The position numbers and the translations under genes were made by a program. A stretch of 64,000 nucleotides of DNA from Burkholderia guangdongensis (GTDB lineage: Bacteria; Pseudomonadota; Gammaproteobacteria; Burkholderiales; Burkholderiaceae). Below the pieces are notes generated by a model. That model searched no databases and was not told the origin of the DNA. It saw nothing but the letters and a program-made list of their open reading frames with translations. Within the stretch, counting starts at the first letter, position 1; each line of letters opens with the position of its first letter. Location of the stretch: assembly GCF_013403875.1 (NCBI RefSeq), contig NZ_JACBNX010000009.1, positions 168,113-232,112 of the forward strand. Reading direction: 5' to 3'. This document shows positions 19,368-29,300 of this stretch, in pieces.

Positions 19368-19427
19368 GTTGGGTCATTCCTTCTGAATATAGTGCGTATT
19401 CTACCTGATGTCCCTCATCGGACATCG

Positions 19428-20108
19428 TCATTCGGCATGCGGGAGATGGATGCCGAGCTCGACGAAAAGATTCGTGTGCCGCGCGTACTGCGACGCGAAA
19501 CGCAGGCGCGTCGCCGCGACGATCGTGCGCAGCTCCGCGAGCGCGCAGTCGAAGTTCTCGTTGATCACCACGTACTCCGCTTCCGACGCATGCGCGATCT
19601 CGCTGCCGGCCGCGAGCAGGCGCCGCGTGATCACGTTCGGCTCGTCCTGGCCGCGCTTCTTCAGGCGCTCCTCGAGCGCGTCGAGCGACGGCGGCAGGAT
19701 GAAGATGCCGACCGCGTTGCGGAACTGCTTCTTCACCTGCTGCGCGCCCTGCCAGTCGATCTCGAGCAGCACGTCGTGGCCGTTCTTCATCTGCTCCTCG
19801 ATCCAGACGCGCGACGTGCCGTAGTAGTTGCCGTGCACTTCCGCGCTCTCGAGAAACTCATGGTGCGCGTGGCGCGCGCGGAAATCCTCGACCGTCGTGA
19901 AATGGTAGTTCACGCCGTCCCGCTCGTTCGAGCGCGGCTCGCGCGTCGTGTACGAGACCGACAGGCAGATGTCCTTGTCCTGCGCGAGCAGCGCGTTCAC
20001 GAGCGTGGACTTGCCCGCGCCCGACGGCGCGACCACCATGAACAGGTTGCCCGGATAGATGCCGGCGTGCAGCGTATGCGCGGCGGCGGCGCGAGAGGAA
20101 TCGGTCAT
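19428..20108 (-). CDS. gmk: guanylate kinase
   Basis: 226 residues. It phosphorylates GMP to GDP with ATP. The P-loop is [13 protein letters not shown] near residue 27. GMP-binding residues follow in [21 protein letters not shown] (split [10 protein letters not shown] and DGVNYHF) and in [15 protein letters not shown]. The 20-residue N-terminal extension before the P-loop is common in Burkholderia. A much longer frame upstream runs antisense through yicC and is rejected. Confidence 0.95.
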   Translation of the reverse strand: MTDSSRAAAAHTLHAGIYPGNLFMVVAPSGAGKSTLVNALLAQDKDICLSVSYTTREPRSNERDGVNYHFTTVEDFRARHAHHEFLESAEVHGNYYGTSRVWIEEQMKNGHDVLLEIDWQGAQQVKKQFRNAVGIFILPPSLDALEERLKKRGQDEPNVITRRLLAAGSEIAHASEAEYVVINENFDCALAELRTIVAATRLRFASQYARHTNLFVELGIHLPHAE

Positions 20109-20110
20109 GT

Positions 20111-20180
20111 CAGCCTCCGCCGGGCCGCCCAAAGGAGGCTGATCGCCCCCTCGGGGGGCAGCGAACAAAGTGAGCGTGGG
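20111..20180. repeat. Intergenic palindromic repeat (REP-like)
   Basis: Two stacked hairpins, CAGCCTCC/GGAGGCTG and GCCCCC/GGGGGC, are followed by GCGAACAAAGTGAGCGTGGG. This composite resembles a dispersed intergenic repeat seen in betaproteobacteria. Only one copy occurs in this window, so the repeat status is from memory of the family rather than shown here. Confidence 0.5.
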
Positions 20181-20194
20181 GGTTGTTTCATTAT

Positions 20195-21118
20195 TTACTC
20201 CAGGTTTTGCACTTGCTCGCGCATCTGCTCGATCAGCAGCTTTAGCGCCATCGACGCGTCGGCGAGCTCCTTCGCCGCCGCCTTCGAGCCGAGCGTGTTC
20301 GCCTCGCGATTCAGTTCCTGCATCATGAAGTCGAGGCGCTTGCCGACGCGGCCGCCCTTCTCGATCACGTGACGCGTCTCGTTCAGATGCGCGGTGAGCC
20401 GCGACAGCTCTTCCGCGATATCGATTCGGATTCCATACATCGTCACTTCCTGACGGATCCGCTCGGCCGCCTCCTCGCGCGACACGACGGGCGCGCCGCC
20501 CTCCGGCGCCGCGATCCCGAGCGCTTCGGTCAGACGTTCGACGATCTTCTGCTGATGCTTGGCGATCAGCTCCGGCACGAGCGGCGTGATTCGCGCGACG
20601 ATCGCCTCCATCTCGGCGACGTTCGCGAGCAGCATCGACGCGAGCTGCGCGCCTTCGCGCGAGCGCACGACGACGAGCTCGCCGATCGCTTCCTTCCCGC
20701 ACGCGAGCACCGCTTCGCGGATCGTGTCGGCCGACACGCCGCTCTCGGCGAGCACGCCGGGCCAGCGCAGGATTTCGCCCGCGCGCAGGCGGCCCACGCC
20801 CGGGAACGCGTCGAGCACCGTGCGCTCGAGCTCCGCGAGCTGGCCGAGCGCCGACGGGTTCAGCGCGCCCGCGCCGATGCTCTGCTCGGCGCGCTGCAGG
20901 TTGATGCGCACGTCGACCTTGCCGCGCGACAGCTTCGTCATCAGCATCTCGCGCAGCGCGGGCTCGCATGCGCGCACGTCGTCCGGCATGCGGAAGTTCA
21001 GGTCGAGGAAGCGCGAGTTCACGGTGCGAAGCTCGACCGACACGCCCGTGCCGCCGTTGCCCGTGGCCGCCGCGAGTTCGCGCGTCGCGCTCGCATAGCC
21101 CGTCATGCTGTAGATCAT
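20195..21118 (-). CDS. yicC: YicC family endoribonuclease-like protein
   Basis: 307 residues. The N terminus [14 protein letters not shown] is the signature of YicC, and the C terminus ([36 protein letters not shown]) is the conserved DUF1732 part. E. coli YicC is linked to stationary-phase survival and RNA degradation. The start at 21118 gives the canonical N terminus; 55 extra upstream codons are rejected. It is divergent from rph across 171 bp and upstream of gmk. Confidence 0.92.
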   Translation of the reverse strand: MIYSMTGYASATRELAAATGNGGTGVSVELRTVNSRFLDLNFRMPDDVRACEPALREMLMTKLSRGKVDVRINLQRAEQSIGAGALNPSALGQLAELERTVLDAFPGVGRLRAGEILRWPGVLAESGVSADTIREAVLACGKEAIGELVVVRSREGAQLASMLLANVAEMEAIVARITPLVPELIAKHQQKIVERLTEALGIAAPEGGAPVVSREEAAERIRQEVTMYGIRIDIAEELSRLTAHLNETRHVIEKGGRVGKRLDFMMQELNREANTLGSKAAAKELADASMALKLLIEQMREQVQNLE

Positions 21119-21289
21119 GGTTCGTCTCGCCGTCTGGATGCCCTCACGGGCCAGGAAAATCGAGGCGCCCGGCGCATCCGGAGCGCGGGGCGGGGAACGC
21201 GCATTATCCCATTTTTGGCGCCGGCCCCGCCCGGGCTCGCCACCGTTCAGCGCTAGAATCGAGGTTTCCCCTTCTCGTTTCATCCATCC

Positions 21290-22030
21290 ATGACGTCATC
21301 CTTTTCCCGCCCGAGCGGCCGACGCGCCGATCAGCTGCGCCACGTCGCGCTCACCCGCCATTACACGAAGCACGCCGAAGGGTCGGTGCTCGTCGAGTTC
21401 GGCGACACGAAGGTGATCTGCACCGCGAGCATCGCCGAGCGCGTGCCGGAGTTCCTGCGCGATCGCGGCCAGGGGTGGCTCACCGCCGAATACGGGATGC
21501 TGCCGCGCGCGACGCACACGCGCAGCGACCGCGAGGCCGCGCGCGGCAAGCAGACCGGCCGCACCCAGGAAATCCAGCGCCTGATCGGTCGCGCGCTGCG
21601 CGCGGTGTTCGATCTCGAGAAGCTCGGGCCCCGCACGATCCACCTCGACTGCGACGTGATCCAGGCCGATGGCGGCACGCGCACCGCGAGCATCACCGGC
21701 GCGTTCGTCGCCGCGCACGACGCGGTGTCGAAGCTGATCGCGGCGGGCAAGCTGTCGGGCTCGCCGATCACCGACCACGTCGCCGCGATCTCGGTCGGCG
21801 TGTTCGACGGCACGCCGCTGCTCGATCTCGACTACGCGGAAGACTCGCGCTGCGACACCGACATGAACGTCGTGATGACGGGCCAAGGCGGCTTCGTCGA
21901 GGTGCAGGGCACGGCCGAAGGCGCGCCGTTCTCGCGCGGCGAGATGAACGCGCTGCTCGACCTCGCGCAAGGCGGGATCGGCGAACTCGTCCGCCTGCAG
22001 AAGGAAGCGCTGGGTGTGCGCCATGACTGA
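21290..22030 (+). CDS. rph: ribonuclease PH
   Basis: 246 residues. Phosphate-dependent 3'-5' exoribonuclease that trims tRNA 3' ends. The conserved N terminus ([13 protein letters not shown]) and the [33 protein letters not shown] and [15 protein letters not shown] motifs are all intact. The 3' end overlaps rdgB by 8 nt, indicating translational coupling. Confidence 0.96.
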   Translation: MTSSFSRPSGRRADQLRHVALTRHYTKHAEGSVLVEFGDTKVICTASIAERVPEFLRDRGQGWLTAEYGMLPRATHTRSDREAARGKQTGRTQEIQRLIGRALRAVFDLEKLGPRTIHLDCDVIQADGGTRTASITGAFVAAHDAVSKLIAAGKLSGSPITDHVAAISVGVFDGTPLLDLDYAEDSRCDTDMNVVMTGQGGFVEVQGTAEGAPFSRGEMNALLDLAQGGIGELVRLQKEALGVRHD

Positions 22031-22688
22031 CGATTCGCGCGCGCAGCCGCCGTTGGGGCCGAATTCGGCGCCGCATGTGTCGCCGCCCTTGTCTCGCCTC
22101 GTGCTCGCGTCGAACAACGCGGGAAAGCTGCGCGAATTCGCCGCGCTGTTCTCGACGGTCGGCATCGACGTGATCCCGCAGGGCGAGCTCGCGGTGCCCG
22201 AAGCCGACGAGCCGTTCCGCACGTTCGTCGAGAACGCGCTCGCGAAGGCGCGCCACGCGGCCGAGCTGACCGGGCTGCCGGCGATCGCCGACGATTCCGG
22301 GCTCTGCGTGCATGCGCTGCGCGGCGCGCCCGGCGTGTACTCGGCGCGTTACGCGCAGCGCGCGGGGCTCGACAAGGGCGACGCCGCGAACAACGCGCAT
22401 CTCGTCGACCAACTGCGCGGCATCGACGATCGACGCGCGTACTACTGCTGCGTGCTCGCGCTCGTGCGCCACGCGGACGACCCGGAGCCGCTGATCGCGG
22501 ACGGCCACTGGCACGGCGAGATCGTCGACGCGCCGCGCGGCGCGCACGGTTTCGGCTACGACCCGTATTTCCATATTCCGTCGCTCGGCGCGACGGTCGC
22601 CGAACTCGAGCCGGCCGTGAAGAACGCGCTGAGCCATCGCGCGCTCGCGCTGAAGGCGCTGCTCGCGCGGCTCGCGGAGGAGAAATGA
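22023..22688 (+). CDS. rdgB: XTP/dITP pyrophosphatase
   Basis: 221 residues. It removes non-canonical purine nucleotides (dITP, XTP). The conserved substrate motif [12 protein letters not shown] is near residue 28, [23 protein letters not shown] (split) near 89, and GFGYDPYF near 176. The start at 22023 was chosen because it overlaps the rph stop region. About 20 extra N-terminal residues precede the family's usual start. Confidence 0.94.
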   Translation: MTDDSRAQPPLGPNSAPHVSPPLSRLVLASNNAGKLREFAALFSTVGIDVIPQGELAVPEADEPFRTFVENALAKARHAAELTGLPAIADDSGLCVHALRGAPGVYSARYAQRAGLDKGDAANNAHLVDQLRGIDDRRAYYCCVLALVRHADDPEPLIADGHWHGEIVDAPRGAHGFGYDPYFHIPSLGATVAELEPAVKNALSHRALALKALLARLAEEK

Positions 22689-22722
22689 AGCCCCACGTTC
22701 ACATCCGTTCGCGGGAGGCTGC

Positions 22723-23937
22723 ATGAGCCAGGCAGCCGACATCGGCGCGCGCGTCGTCGCGAGCTTCACGTCGCCGGGGCAGATCCGCCTGAGCTCGCTG
22801 CCGCCGCTCGCGCTGTACGTGCATTTCCCGTGGTGCGTGCGCAAGTGCCCGTACTGCGACTTCAACTCGCACGAGTGGAAAGGCGAGCAGTTCCCGGAAG
22901 CCGACTATCTCGACGCGCTGCGTGCCGATCTCGAACTCGCGCTGCCGCTCGTCTGGGGACGGCAGGTGCATACGGTGTTCATCGGCGGCGGCACGCCGAG
23001 CCTGCTGTCGGCGGCGGGACTCGACCGGCTGCTGTCCGACGTGCGGGCGCTGCTGCCGCTCGATGCCGACGCCGAGATCACGCTCGAGGCGAATCCGGGC
23101 ACGTTCGAGGCCGCGAAGTTCGCGCAGTTCCGCGCGAGCGGCGTGAACCGGCTGTCGGTCGGGATCCAGAGCTTCAGCGAAGCGCATCTGAAGGCGCTCG
23201 GGCGCATCCACGACGCGACGCAGGCGCGCGCGGCGGTCGAGGTCGCCGCGAAGACGTTCGACAACTTCAATCTCGACCTGATGTTCGCGCTGCCGAACCA
23301 GACGCTCGACGAATGCCGCGCGGATATCGAGACCGCGCTGTCGTTCGCGCCACCGCATCTGTCGCTTTATCACCTGACGCTCGAGCCGAACACGCTGTTC
23401 GCGAAGTTCCCGCCGGCGGTGCCCGACGACGACGCGTCCGCCGACATGCAGGAGTGGATCCACGAGCGCACGGCCGCGGCGGGTTACGAGCGCTACGAGG
23501 TATCCGCGTATGCGAAGCCGCACCGGCAGTGCAAGCACAACCTGAACTACTGGCGCTTCGGCGACTATCTCGGGATCGGCGCGGGCGCGCATACGAAGCT
23601 GTCGTTTCCGAACCGGATCCTGCGGCAGGCGCGCTACAAGCATCCGGCGACGTTCATCGAGCAGGCCCGGGCCGGCACACCGGTGCAGGAGGAGCGCGAG
23701 GTCGGCGCGCGTGACCTGCCGTTCGAGTTCATGCTGAACACGCTGCGGCTCGTCGAGGGGTTTCCGGTGCCGAGTTTCGCGGAACGCACCGGGTTGCCGA
23801 TCACGACGATCGAGCCGGCGCTGAAGGAGGCGGAACGGCGCGGGTTGATCACGCGCGATTTCGCGCGGATCGCGCCGACGCCGCTCGGGCAGCGCTTCCT
23901 CAACGATCTGCAGGAACTGTTCCTGCGCGACGACTGA
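22723..23937 (+). CDS. hemW: heme chaperone HemW (radical SAM)
   Basis: 404 residues. The radical-SAM cluster motif CVRKCPYCDF (Cys-x3-Cys-x2-Cys) is near residue 38. IGGGTPSLL, VGIQSF and the HemW-type C-terminal domain (EFMLNTLRLVEGF) are present. It resembles coproporphyrinogen dehydrogenase HemN but has HemW length and gene context (next to rdgB); HemW transfers heme to apoproteins. The ribosome-binding site GGGAGG is 5 bp before the ATG. Confidence 0.93.
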   Translation: MSQAADIGARVVASFTSPGQIRLSSLPPLALYVHFPWCVRKCPYCDFNSHEWKGEQFPEADYLDALRADLELALPLVWGRQVHTVFIGGGTPSLLSAAGLDRLLSDVRALLPLDADAEITLEANPGTFEAAKFAQFRASGVNRLSVGIQSFSEAHLKALGRIHDATQARAAVEVAAKTFDNFNLDLMFALPNQTLDECRADIETALSFAPPHLSLYHLTLEPNTLFAKFPPAVPDDDASADMQEWIHERTAAAGYERYEVSAYAKPHRQCKHNLNYWRFGDYLGIGAGAHTKLSFPNRILRQARYKHPATFIEQARAGTPVQEEREVGARDLPFEFMLNTLRLVEGFPVPSFAERTGLPITTIEPALKEAERRGLITRDFARIAPTPLGQRFLNDLQELFLRDD

Positions 23938-23986
23938 AGCGGCGGGATCGGGATGGGGCGGCATTTCGGTTACAATGCCGCCTCGT

Positions 23987-24074
23987 GGAAGCGTGGCCGA
24001 GCGGTTTAAGGCACCGGTCTTGAAAACCGGCGACGGGCAACTGTCCGTGAGTTCGAATCTCACCGCTTCCGCCA
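23987..24074 (+). tRNA. tRNA-Ser(TGA), island integration site
   Basis: 88 nt with a long variable arm and encoded CCA. Anticodon loop CTTGAAA gives TGA. Acceptor stem GGAAGCG/CGCTTCC is perfect. A TACAAT -10 box is at 23971-23976. The last 14 bases are repeated at 50760, marking this gene as the attachment site of the following island. Confidence 0.96.
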
Positions 24075-24197
24075 GAACCTCTCTCCCGCCTCTTCCGAAT
24101 CGGTCTGATTCAATCCCCCAAACACACGCCAGATAAGGCTTTCCGGCCGATGGATCGCTTTCCGTTGAGCTGGATTAGCGCGCTTCCCTCTGAATAA
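24061..24197. repeat. Left island boundary repeat (att-type)
   Basis: It begins in the tRNA-Ser T-arm/acceptor stem. The first 19 bases (CACCGCTTCCGCCAGAACC) are identical to 50760-50778. The following about 118 bp remain clearly homologous, including CCGAATCGGTCTGATTC, CCAGATAAGGCTTTCCGG and CCCTCTGAATAAA, to the stretch ending near 50897, with scattered substitutions. Confidence 0.9.
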
Positions 24198-24241
24198 ATC
24201 GTAAAGTCTTTGGTGGGTTAGTTGATGGGCCCCGGCCGCGG

Positions 24242-24730
24242 TCACACCTGCTTGATCGTCGCTACCGGCAGGACGAGCCGGAGCGGCGCGTCGGTGAATG
24301 GCGCAAAACCGTACTTCCGGTAGAAACCCGCCGCGCTGTCATCGAGCGCATCAACGACAACACACTGCACACCAATGTTCTCGGCCGTCGCCACGACCGT
24401 GTCCAATGCGTGCGCAAGAAGATATTCGCCCAGGCCCTGGCCTTTGTGGTTCTTGTCAACGGCTAGTCGTGCCAAGAGTACTGCGGATACGTTCCTGGGA
24501 AGCCGCTGGTCGCCGGGTATCCCGTCAGTTTCAACGGACGTAGCCGCCAACGCGTAGTACCCGACGATCGTGTAGGGATCGTCGGGCAGAATCGCGACGA
24601 AGGTGCGCGACAGGTTTTTCTGCTGATGCTGGTTTGCCGTCTTCTGCAGCCAGGCGTTCATCGAACTGACACCGCAGTCAAAACGATTACGGTCGTGGTT
24701 CGCCTCAAGTCGTCGAATGCGTGGTTCCAA
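24242..24730 (-). CDS. GNAT toxin of a TacT/AtaT-like toxin-antitoxin pair
   Basis: 162 residues with a TTG start at 24730 (reads L/M-EPRIRRLEANHDRNRFDCG). Family toxins of about 160 residues acetylate aminoacyl-tRNA and block translation. Seen here: the FDCGVSSMNAWLQ opening, the acetyl-CoA loop LARLAVDKNHKGQGLGEYLL (about 90-109), and the C-terminal FYRKYGFAPF with the catalytic Tyr. The TTG was chosen because it overlaps the antitoxin 3' end by 26 nt and gives the standard length; an ATG 93 nt upstream would need 31 unrelated residues. Confidence 0.85.
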   Translation of the reverse strand: MEPRIRRLEANHDRNRFDCGVSSMNAWLQKTANQHQQKNLSRTFVAILPDDPYTIVGYYALAATSVETDGIPGDQRLPRNVSAVLLARLAVDKNHKGQGLGEYLLAHALDTVVATAENIGVQCVVVDALDDSAAGFYRKYGFAPFTDAPLRLVLPVATIKQV

Positions 24731-25031
24731 TCTTGTTCTTCCGTAGTCGCGCCATTGCACGCTGCAATGCCTCATTGGGTTTCGGCGGTTCATCGAGCAA
24801 CGCAAAGAAGCGCTTCGATTCATCCATCGTCAGACGGATGGACCGAATGATTTCTTCCTGCTCGATGACCTGTTCTGCAGCCCGAAGTGCCGACTGCACG
24901 ATGAACTGGCTAAGCGTACTGCCCGATAGCTCTGCAGCTAGCTGCAATACAGCTTGCTTCTCTGCACTCAACCGGGCAGTAATTCGCCCGCGGCCGGGGC
25001 TATCCAGACCGCTGTCATGCTTGATAGCCAT
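24705..25031 (-). CDS. DUF1778 (ribbon-helix-helix) antitoxin
   Basis: 108 residues. DUF1778 antitoxins neutralise GNAT toxins and autorepress the operon. RITARLSAEKQAVLQLAAELSGSTLSQFI (split RITARLSAEKQAVLQ / LAAELSGSTLSQFI) is the DNA-binding ribbon-helix-helix; the C-terminal tail (DESKRFFALLDEPPKPNEAL) wraps the toxin. The start at 25031 has a GAGGAA ribosome-binding site. The gene precedes and overlaps the toxin, the usual order. Confidence 0.9.
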   Translation of the reverse strand: MAIKHDSGLDSPGRGRITARLSAEKQAVLQLAAELSGSTLSQFIVQSALRAAEQVIEQEEIIRSIRLTMDESKRFFALLDEPPKPNEALQRAMARLRKNKIGTTHSTT

Positions 25032-25632
25032 TGCTGGTTCCTCATGTTGGACCGCTGGAACCCGGGTAGCCGCGCGACGACGACGGGGGTGTGGTCCTTT
25101 TCTCAAATGTGATGGGCTCATAGATAGCCCATCGTTCACTGCTGCCTTATCTCCATCACACGACGGATGGTGTCAGCATAGCACGCCATGGAGACCATTT
25201 GGCACCATGCGCGCTATGCTGGCACCCAAAGAAAGCCATCCATATATTGGGGCCATAATAATCCTGGCGCGGGGAGCTTTCACAGTTCGTCACGGCAGAC
25301 TGTTAATCATTAAATCCGCCATACGACACCGAGGCTCGGGACTCGCTTAAAAGCATGCCAGCCCTCGCGGTACAGCGAGGAAGCCCCCTTCGCATGCCAG
25401 CCATCGTAGCTTCTCCACGGCTTCACCACTCACTAACGACTCCAACGAATCGACCCCGACGCCCTCCGTAGACGTAGGCCGGTGTCGGCCCGTAACCGAC
25501 ATCCGGGATCGGAGCTGGTGAGGCGGCTACGGGTTGCTTGCCGGACATTCGGACATCCATAGCCGTGCGTGTCAGGTTTCGCTATCCGCGGATGTATACG
25601 TCCGACCGTTCACCGCTTGCAGATCGATGCGT
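25032..25632. other. 600-bp region without a recognisable gene
   Basis: The first half is AT-richer and probably holds the TA promoter. Two direct copies of GCATGCCAGCC (25353 and 25392) bracket a small hairpin CCTCGC/GCGAGG (25363-25380). The rest looks like decayed transposon-flanking sequence. No reading frame has a ribosome-binding site and plausible product. Confidence 0.5.
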
Positions 25633-25887
25633 TCAGGCAGGTACCTTTGCGCGCTGCGCCGCGTTCATTCCCTGAAGTTCAGCGTTGTCGAACACCATGC
25701 TCATCTGGCGCGGCGTCACCGCCGGCGATTGCGGTCGTGCTGGCCCCCCTTGGCAGCTGGCCCATTGCGTTTCTCGCGGACGATGGTGGAACTGTCCGGC
25801 GAGTTTGCTCGCAAGCGCCGGATCAACAAGCAGCCGATGCAGGGCGCATAGCACCGCCACGGTAACCCTCGGCTCGCCGAGCTCCAT
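25633..25887 (-). pseudogene. Remnant of a conserved hypothetical gene of a transposon-like unit
   Basis: 84 residues starting MELGEPRVTVAVLCALHRLL. The sequence runs normally until AELQGMNAAQRAKV and then hits a stop two codons later, where homologues as I remember them continue (ARLAxLL...). It is therefore probably truncated. Proteins of this type sit next to recombinase genes in rhizobial and burkholderial elements; no recombinase remains here. Confidence 0.45.
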
Positions 25888-25914
25888 GGCTTAGCAAACG
25901 GCCCGATCGAGCAT

Positions 25915-26118
25915 CTACGCCGCCAATACCTTGACTACGTCAGAGCCGGCTTCGATATGCAGGACGCGGCCGCCGCTGCGATTCTCGACGTCTCGAACCT
26001 TGACGCGGCGACCATAAAGCGGATGCCAACGATAATGGGCTTCGACTTCTTGCCCGATATGGGCAGAATGAACACGAGCTTGCGGCGGGGCGCTCGTATT
26101 GGTTGTTCGCCGGTTCAC
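25915..26118 (-). pseudogene. Remnant encoding an HPLYGRR-type small protein
   Basis: The stretch HYRWHPLYGRRVKVRDVENR followed by VLHIEAGSDVVKVLAA matches a short protein family that accompanies the gene above in transposon-like units. It stops early, and its 5' part runs into IS66-derived sequence on the other strand near 26055-26118, so the true start is lost. Confidence 0.45.
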
Positions 26119-26264
26119 TGCGCGCCGGGAAACGGGCTGCGGTCATGCGCCTGATTCGATCGGCGCAGCTCAACGGCCATGATCCCTGCGTCTATTTGAA
26201 AGACGTGCTCGATCGCCTGCCGACCCACCGCGCCGACGATATCGTCGCGCTTCTGCCGTATCGT
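26091..26264 (+). pseudogene. IS66-family transposase C-terminal fragment
   Basis: The translation YWLFAGSLRAGKRAAVM, then LIRSAQLNGHDPCVYLKDVL and RLPTHRADDIVALLPYR, is the C-terminal domain of IS66 transposases. Nothing of the catalytic core precedes it. The fragment ends about 50 bp before the oldest CRISPR repeat. Confidence 0.75.
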
Positions 26265-26314
26265 GGGCATCCGCCGCCTGATTGGTGGCAATTTACGCTG
26301 TGGGGTGTCGTCAC

Positions 26315-29300
26315 CGGGTGCTTACCGCGCTCGCGGGGAACACACCGCGAGATCCCGGCCGTTGATCGAAAGCGACGGTTCATCCCCGCCCTCGTGGGGA
26401 ACACGTAGTCGTATCAGCGCCATTACGCCCATACGACGGTTCATCCCCGCGTCCGCGGGGAACACTTTTGCCAGTACGCCCACGCTTTCCATCCCATCGG
26501 TTCATCCCCGCGTCCGCGGGGAACACAGCGCCGTCGGAATGGCAATCCGCGCATCCGTCGGTTCATCCCCGCGTCCGCGGGGAACACACGACCGCGAACG
26601 GTGTCGGGCTGCTGGCAATCGGTTCATCCCCGCGTCCGCGGGGAACACCTGCGCCGGGGTCGCGTCGAATGCCGCCGCGACGGTTCATCCCCGCGTCCGC
26701 GGGGAACACGCGCGCTCCATCAGCCGTTTGACGTAGCTCGACGGTTCATCCCCGCGTCCGCGGGGAACACGGCGAGCACCGGTACCGAAATTGCCTCCCA
26801 TGCGGTTCATCCCCGCGTCCGCGGGGAACACGATCGTCAACTCGCCGTGCACGATGCCGCGCTCGGTTCATCCCCGCGTCCGCGGGGAACACAACGGCAC
26901 GACCGGCTCGTTCGGTGGTGGCGACGGTTCATCCCCGCGTCCGCGAGGAACACATTGGAATGAAAGGTCACGCAAGGCGCATTCGCGGTTCATCCCCGCG
27001 TCCGCGGGGAACACGCTGCGACCAGCAACAGGCCCGTCTTGTCCGCCGGTTCATCCCCGCGTCCGCGGGGAACACCTCACCCGAAGTGGAGAAACCTCGC
27101 CCCGCGCCGGTTCATCCCCGCGTCCGCGGGGAACACGCGACCAGGCTTTGCTGCTGGAGCGTGAGTTTCGGTTCATCCCCGCGTCCGCGGGGAACACGAG
27201 CTCGGTGGCCTTCGCATAGACGGATGAGACGGTTCATCCCCGCGTCCGCGGGGAACACGGTCTGACCAACGACGAAGTGGCCCGTTTCAGCGGTTCATCC
27301 CCGCGTCCGCGGGGAACACCGCACCGAGGCGAGCGCGCGAGCGATATTGACCGGTTCATCCCCGCGTCCGCGGGGAACACGAGCTTGTGGACGCGCCGAT
27401 GAATCTGTCCACCGGTTCATCCCCGCGTCCGCGGGGAACACGAACGGCCATGATAGAGGCTTCTTCAATGCATCGGTTCATCCCCGCGTCCGCGGGGAAC
27501 ACAGCCAGGATATCGCTCAGTTTCATGGTCATTCCGGTTCATCCCCGCGTCCGCGGGGAACACACCGTGGTCGTGACCGAAAATAGCGGCGCATTCGGTT
27601 CATCCCCGCGTCCGCGGGGAACACTCCTGCGAAGCCATGAACGATTCGGCACTGCGCGGTTCATCCCCGCGTCCGCGGGGAACACTGAGTGCCAAGACGG
27701 AACTGCTTCCGACGATTCGGTTCATCCCCGCGTCCGCGGGGAACACCCGCTGACGCGATCCGCCGATGGGAGCCCCGCCGGTTCATCCCCGCGTCCGCGG
27801 GGAACACGCGCTGGCGTCCATTCTGCTGTCGCTGGTCACCGGTTCATCCCCGCGTCCGCGGGGAACACGCCTCGAGGCGATGAACATCGAGCGTCGTAAC
27901 CGGTTCATCCCCGCGTCCGCGGGGAACACTTCACGGCCACCATCTTCGCGAAGCTGCGCGTCGGTTCATCCCCGCGTCCGCGGGGAACACGATTTAGGGG
28001 CGCCGAAACCGCCCCGCTTTTTCGGTTCATCCCCGCGTCCGCGGGGAACACTTCAAACCGTCGGCGCGCAAAATCAGACGGAACGGTTCATCCCCGCGTC
28101 CGCGGGGAACACTCCAGTGACCCGACGCTGCTGCCGTCCATCGACGGTTCATCCCCGCGTCCGCGGGGAACACAACTCGATGCGCACGCTGCAACCGTAG
28201 TCGCGCGGTTCATCCCCGCGTCCGCGGGGAACACGCGCGCTCCATCAGCCGTTTGACGTAGCTCGACGGTTCATCCCCGCGTCCGCGGGGAACACTGGAT
28301 AATGTCGTGCGCGCCGCGCAGGTTGCGCGGTTCATCCCCGCGTCCGCGGGGAACACACTGCCGCCCGGCGTGTTGAACACCATCAGCACGGTTCATCCCC
28401 GCGTCCGCGGGGAACACCGAAGCAAAGGGGGTAGCAAATCGATGCGCTCCGGTTCATCCCCGCGTCCGCGGGGAACACGATATCGGCGGGACCGGCGCGC
28501 GGGCCGATGCCGGTTCATCCCCGCGTCCGCGGGGAACACCCGGTCCGGTTTTCGCGCCTACCGGGATGAATCGGTTCATCCCCGCGTCCGCGGGGAACAC
28601 TACCGCCGCCGAGATGGCATCCCGCGCCCGGTCGGTTCATCCCCGCGTCCGCGGGGAACACAACCGTGATTCGAGCAGCGGGCGCAGCATCGCCGGTTCA
28701 TCCCCGCGTCCGCGGGGAACACGCACCGCCAGCGCGATCCAGAGTGCGTGTTTGCGGTTCATCCCCGCGTCCGCGGGGAACACGCCAGCTTCGGATAATC
28801 GATCGGTTTCATTTCCGGTTCATCCCCGCGTCCGCGGGGAACACTTCGCGGTGTCGGTGAGCAGCTGCGCGTATTCCGGTTCATCCCCGCGTCCGCGGGG
28901 AACACAACCGTCGCGAAGGGCGCCTCCTGCAGGCCGCCGGTTCATCCCCGCGTCCGCGGGGAACACCGCATGATCACCATCGACGACATCAACGCGGCCG
29001 GTTCATCCCCGCGTCCGCGGGGAACACGACGCCGCCGAGGCCGATAACGATCCGTGCGCCGGTTCATCCCCGCGTCCGCGGGGAACACGGCTGACATCCC
29101 TCTCCGACCAGGCGTGAAAGCGGTTCATCCCCGCGTCCGCGGGGAACACATTTACGACGCGGACCTGATGCCCATTAATGGCGGTTCATCCCCGCGTCCG
29201 CGGGGAACACTCCTGACGTGCCGTGACGCGCGTCATCCCCACCGGTTCATCCCCGCGTCCGCGGGGAACACATCGCGGCGGGCGATATCGCGTTCGATTT

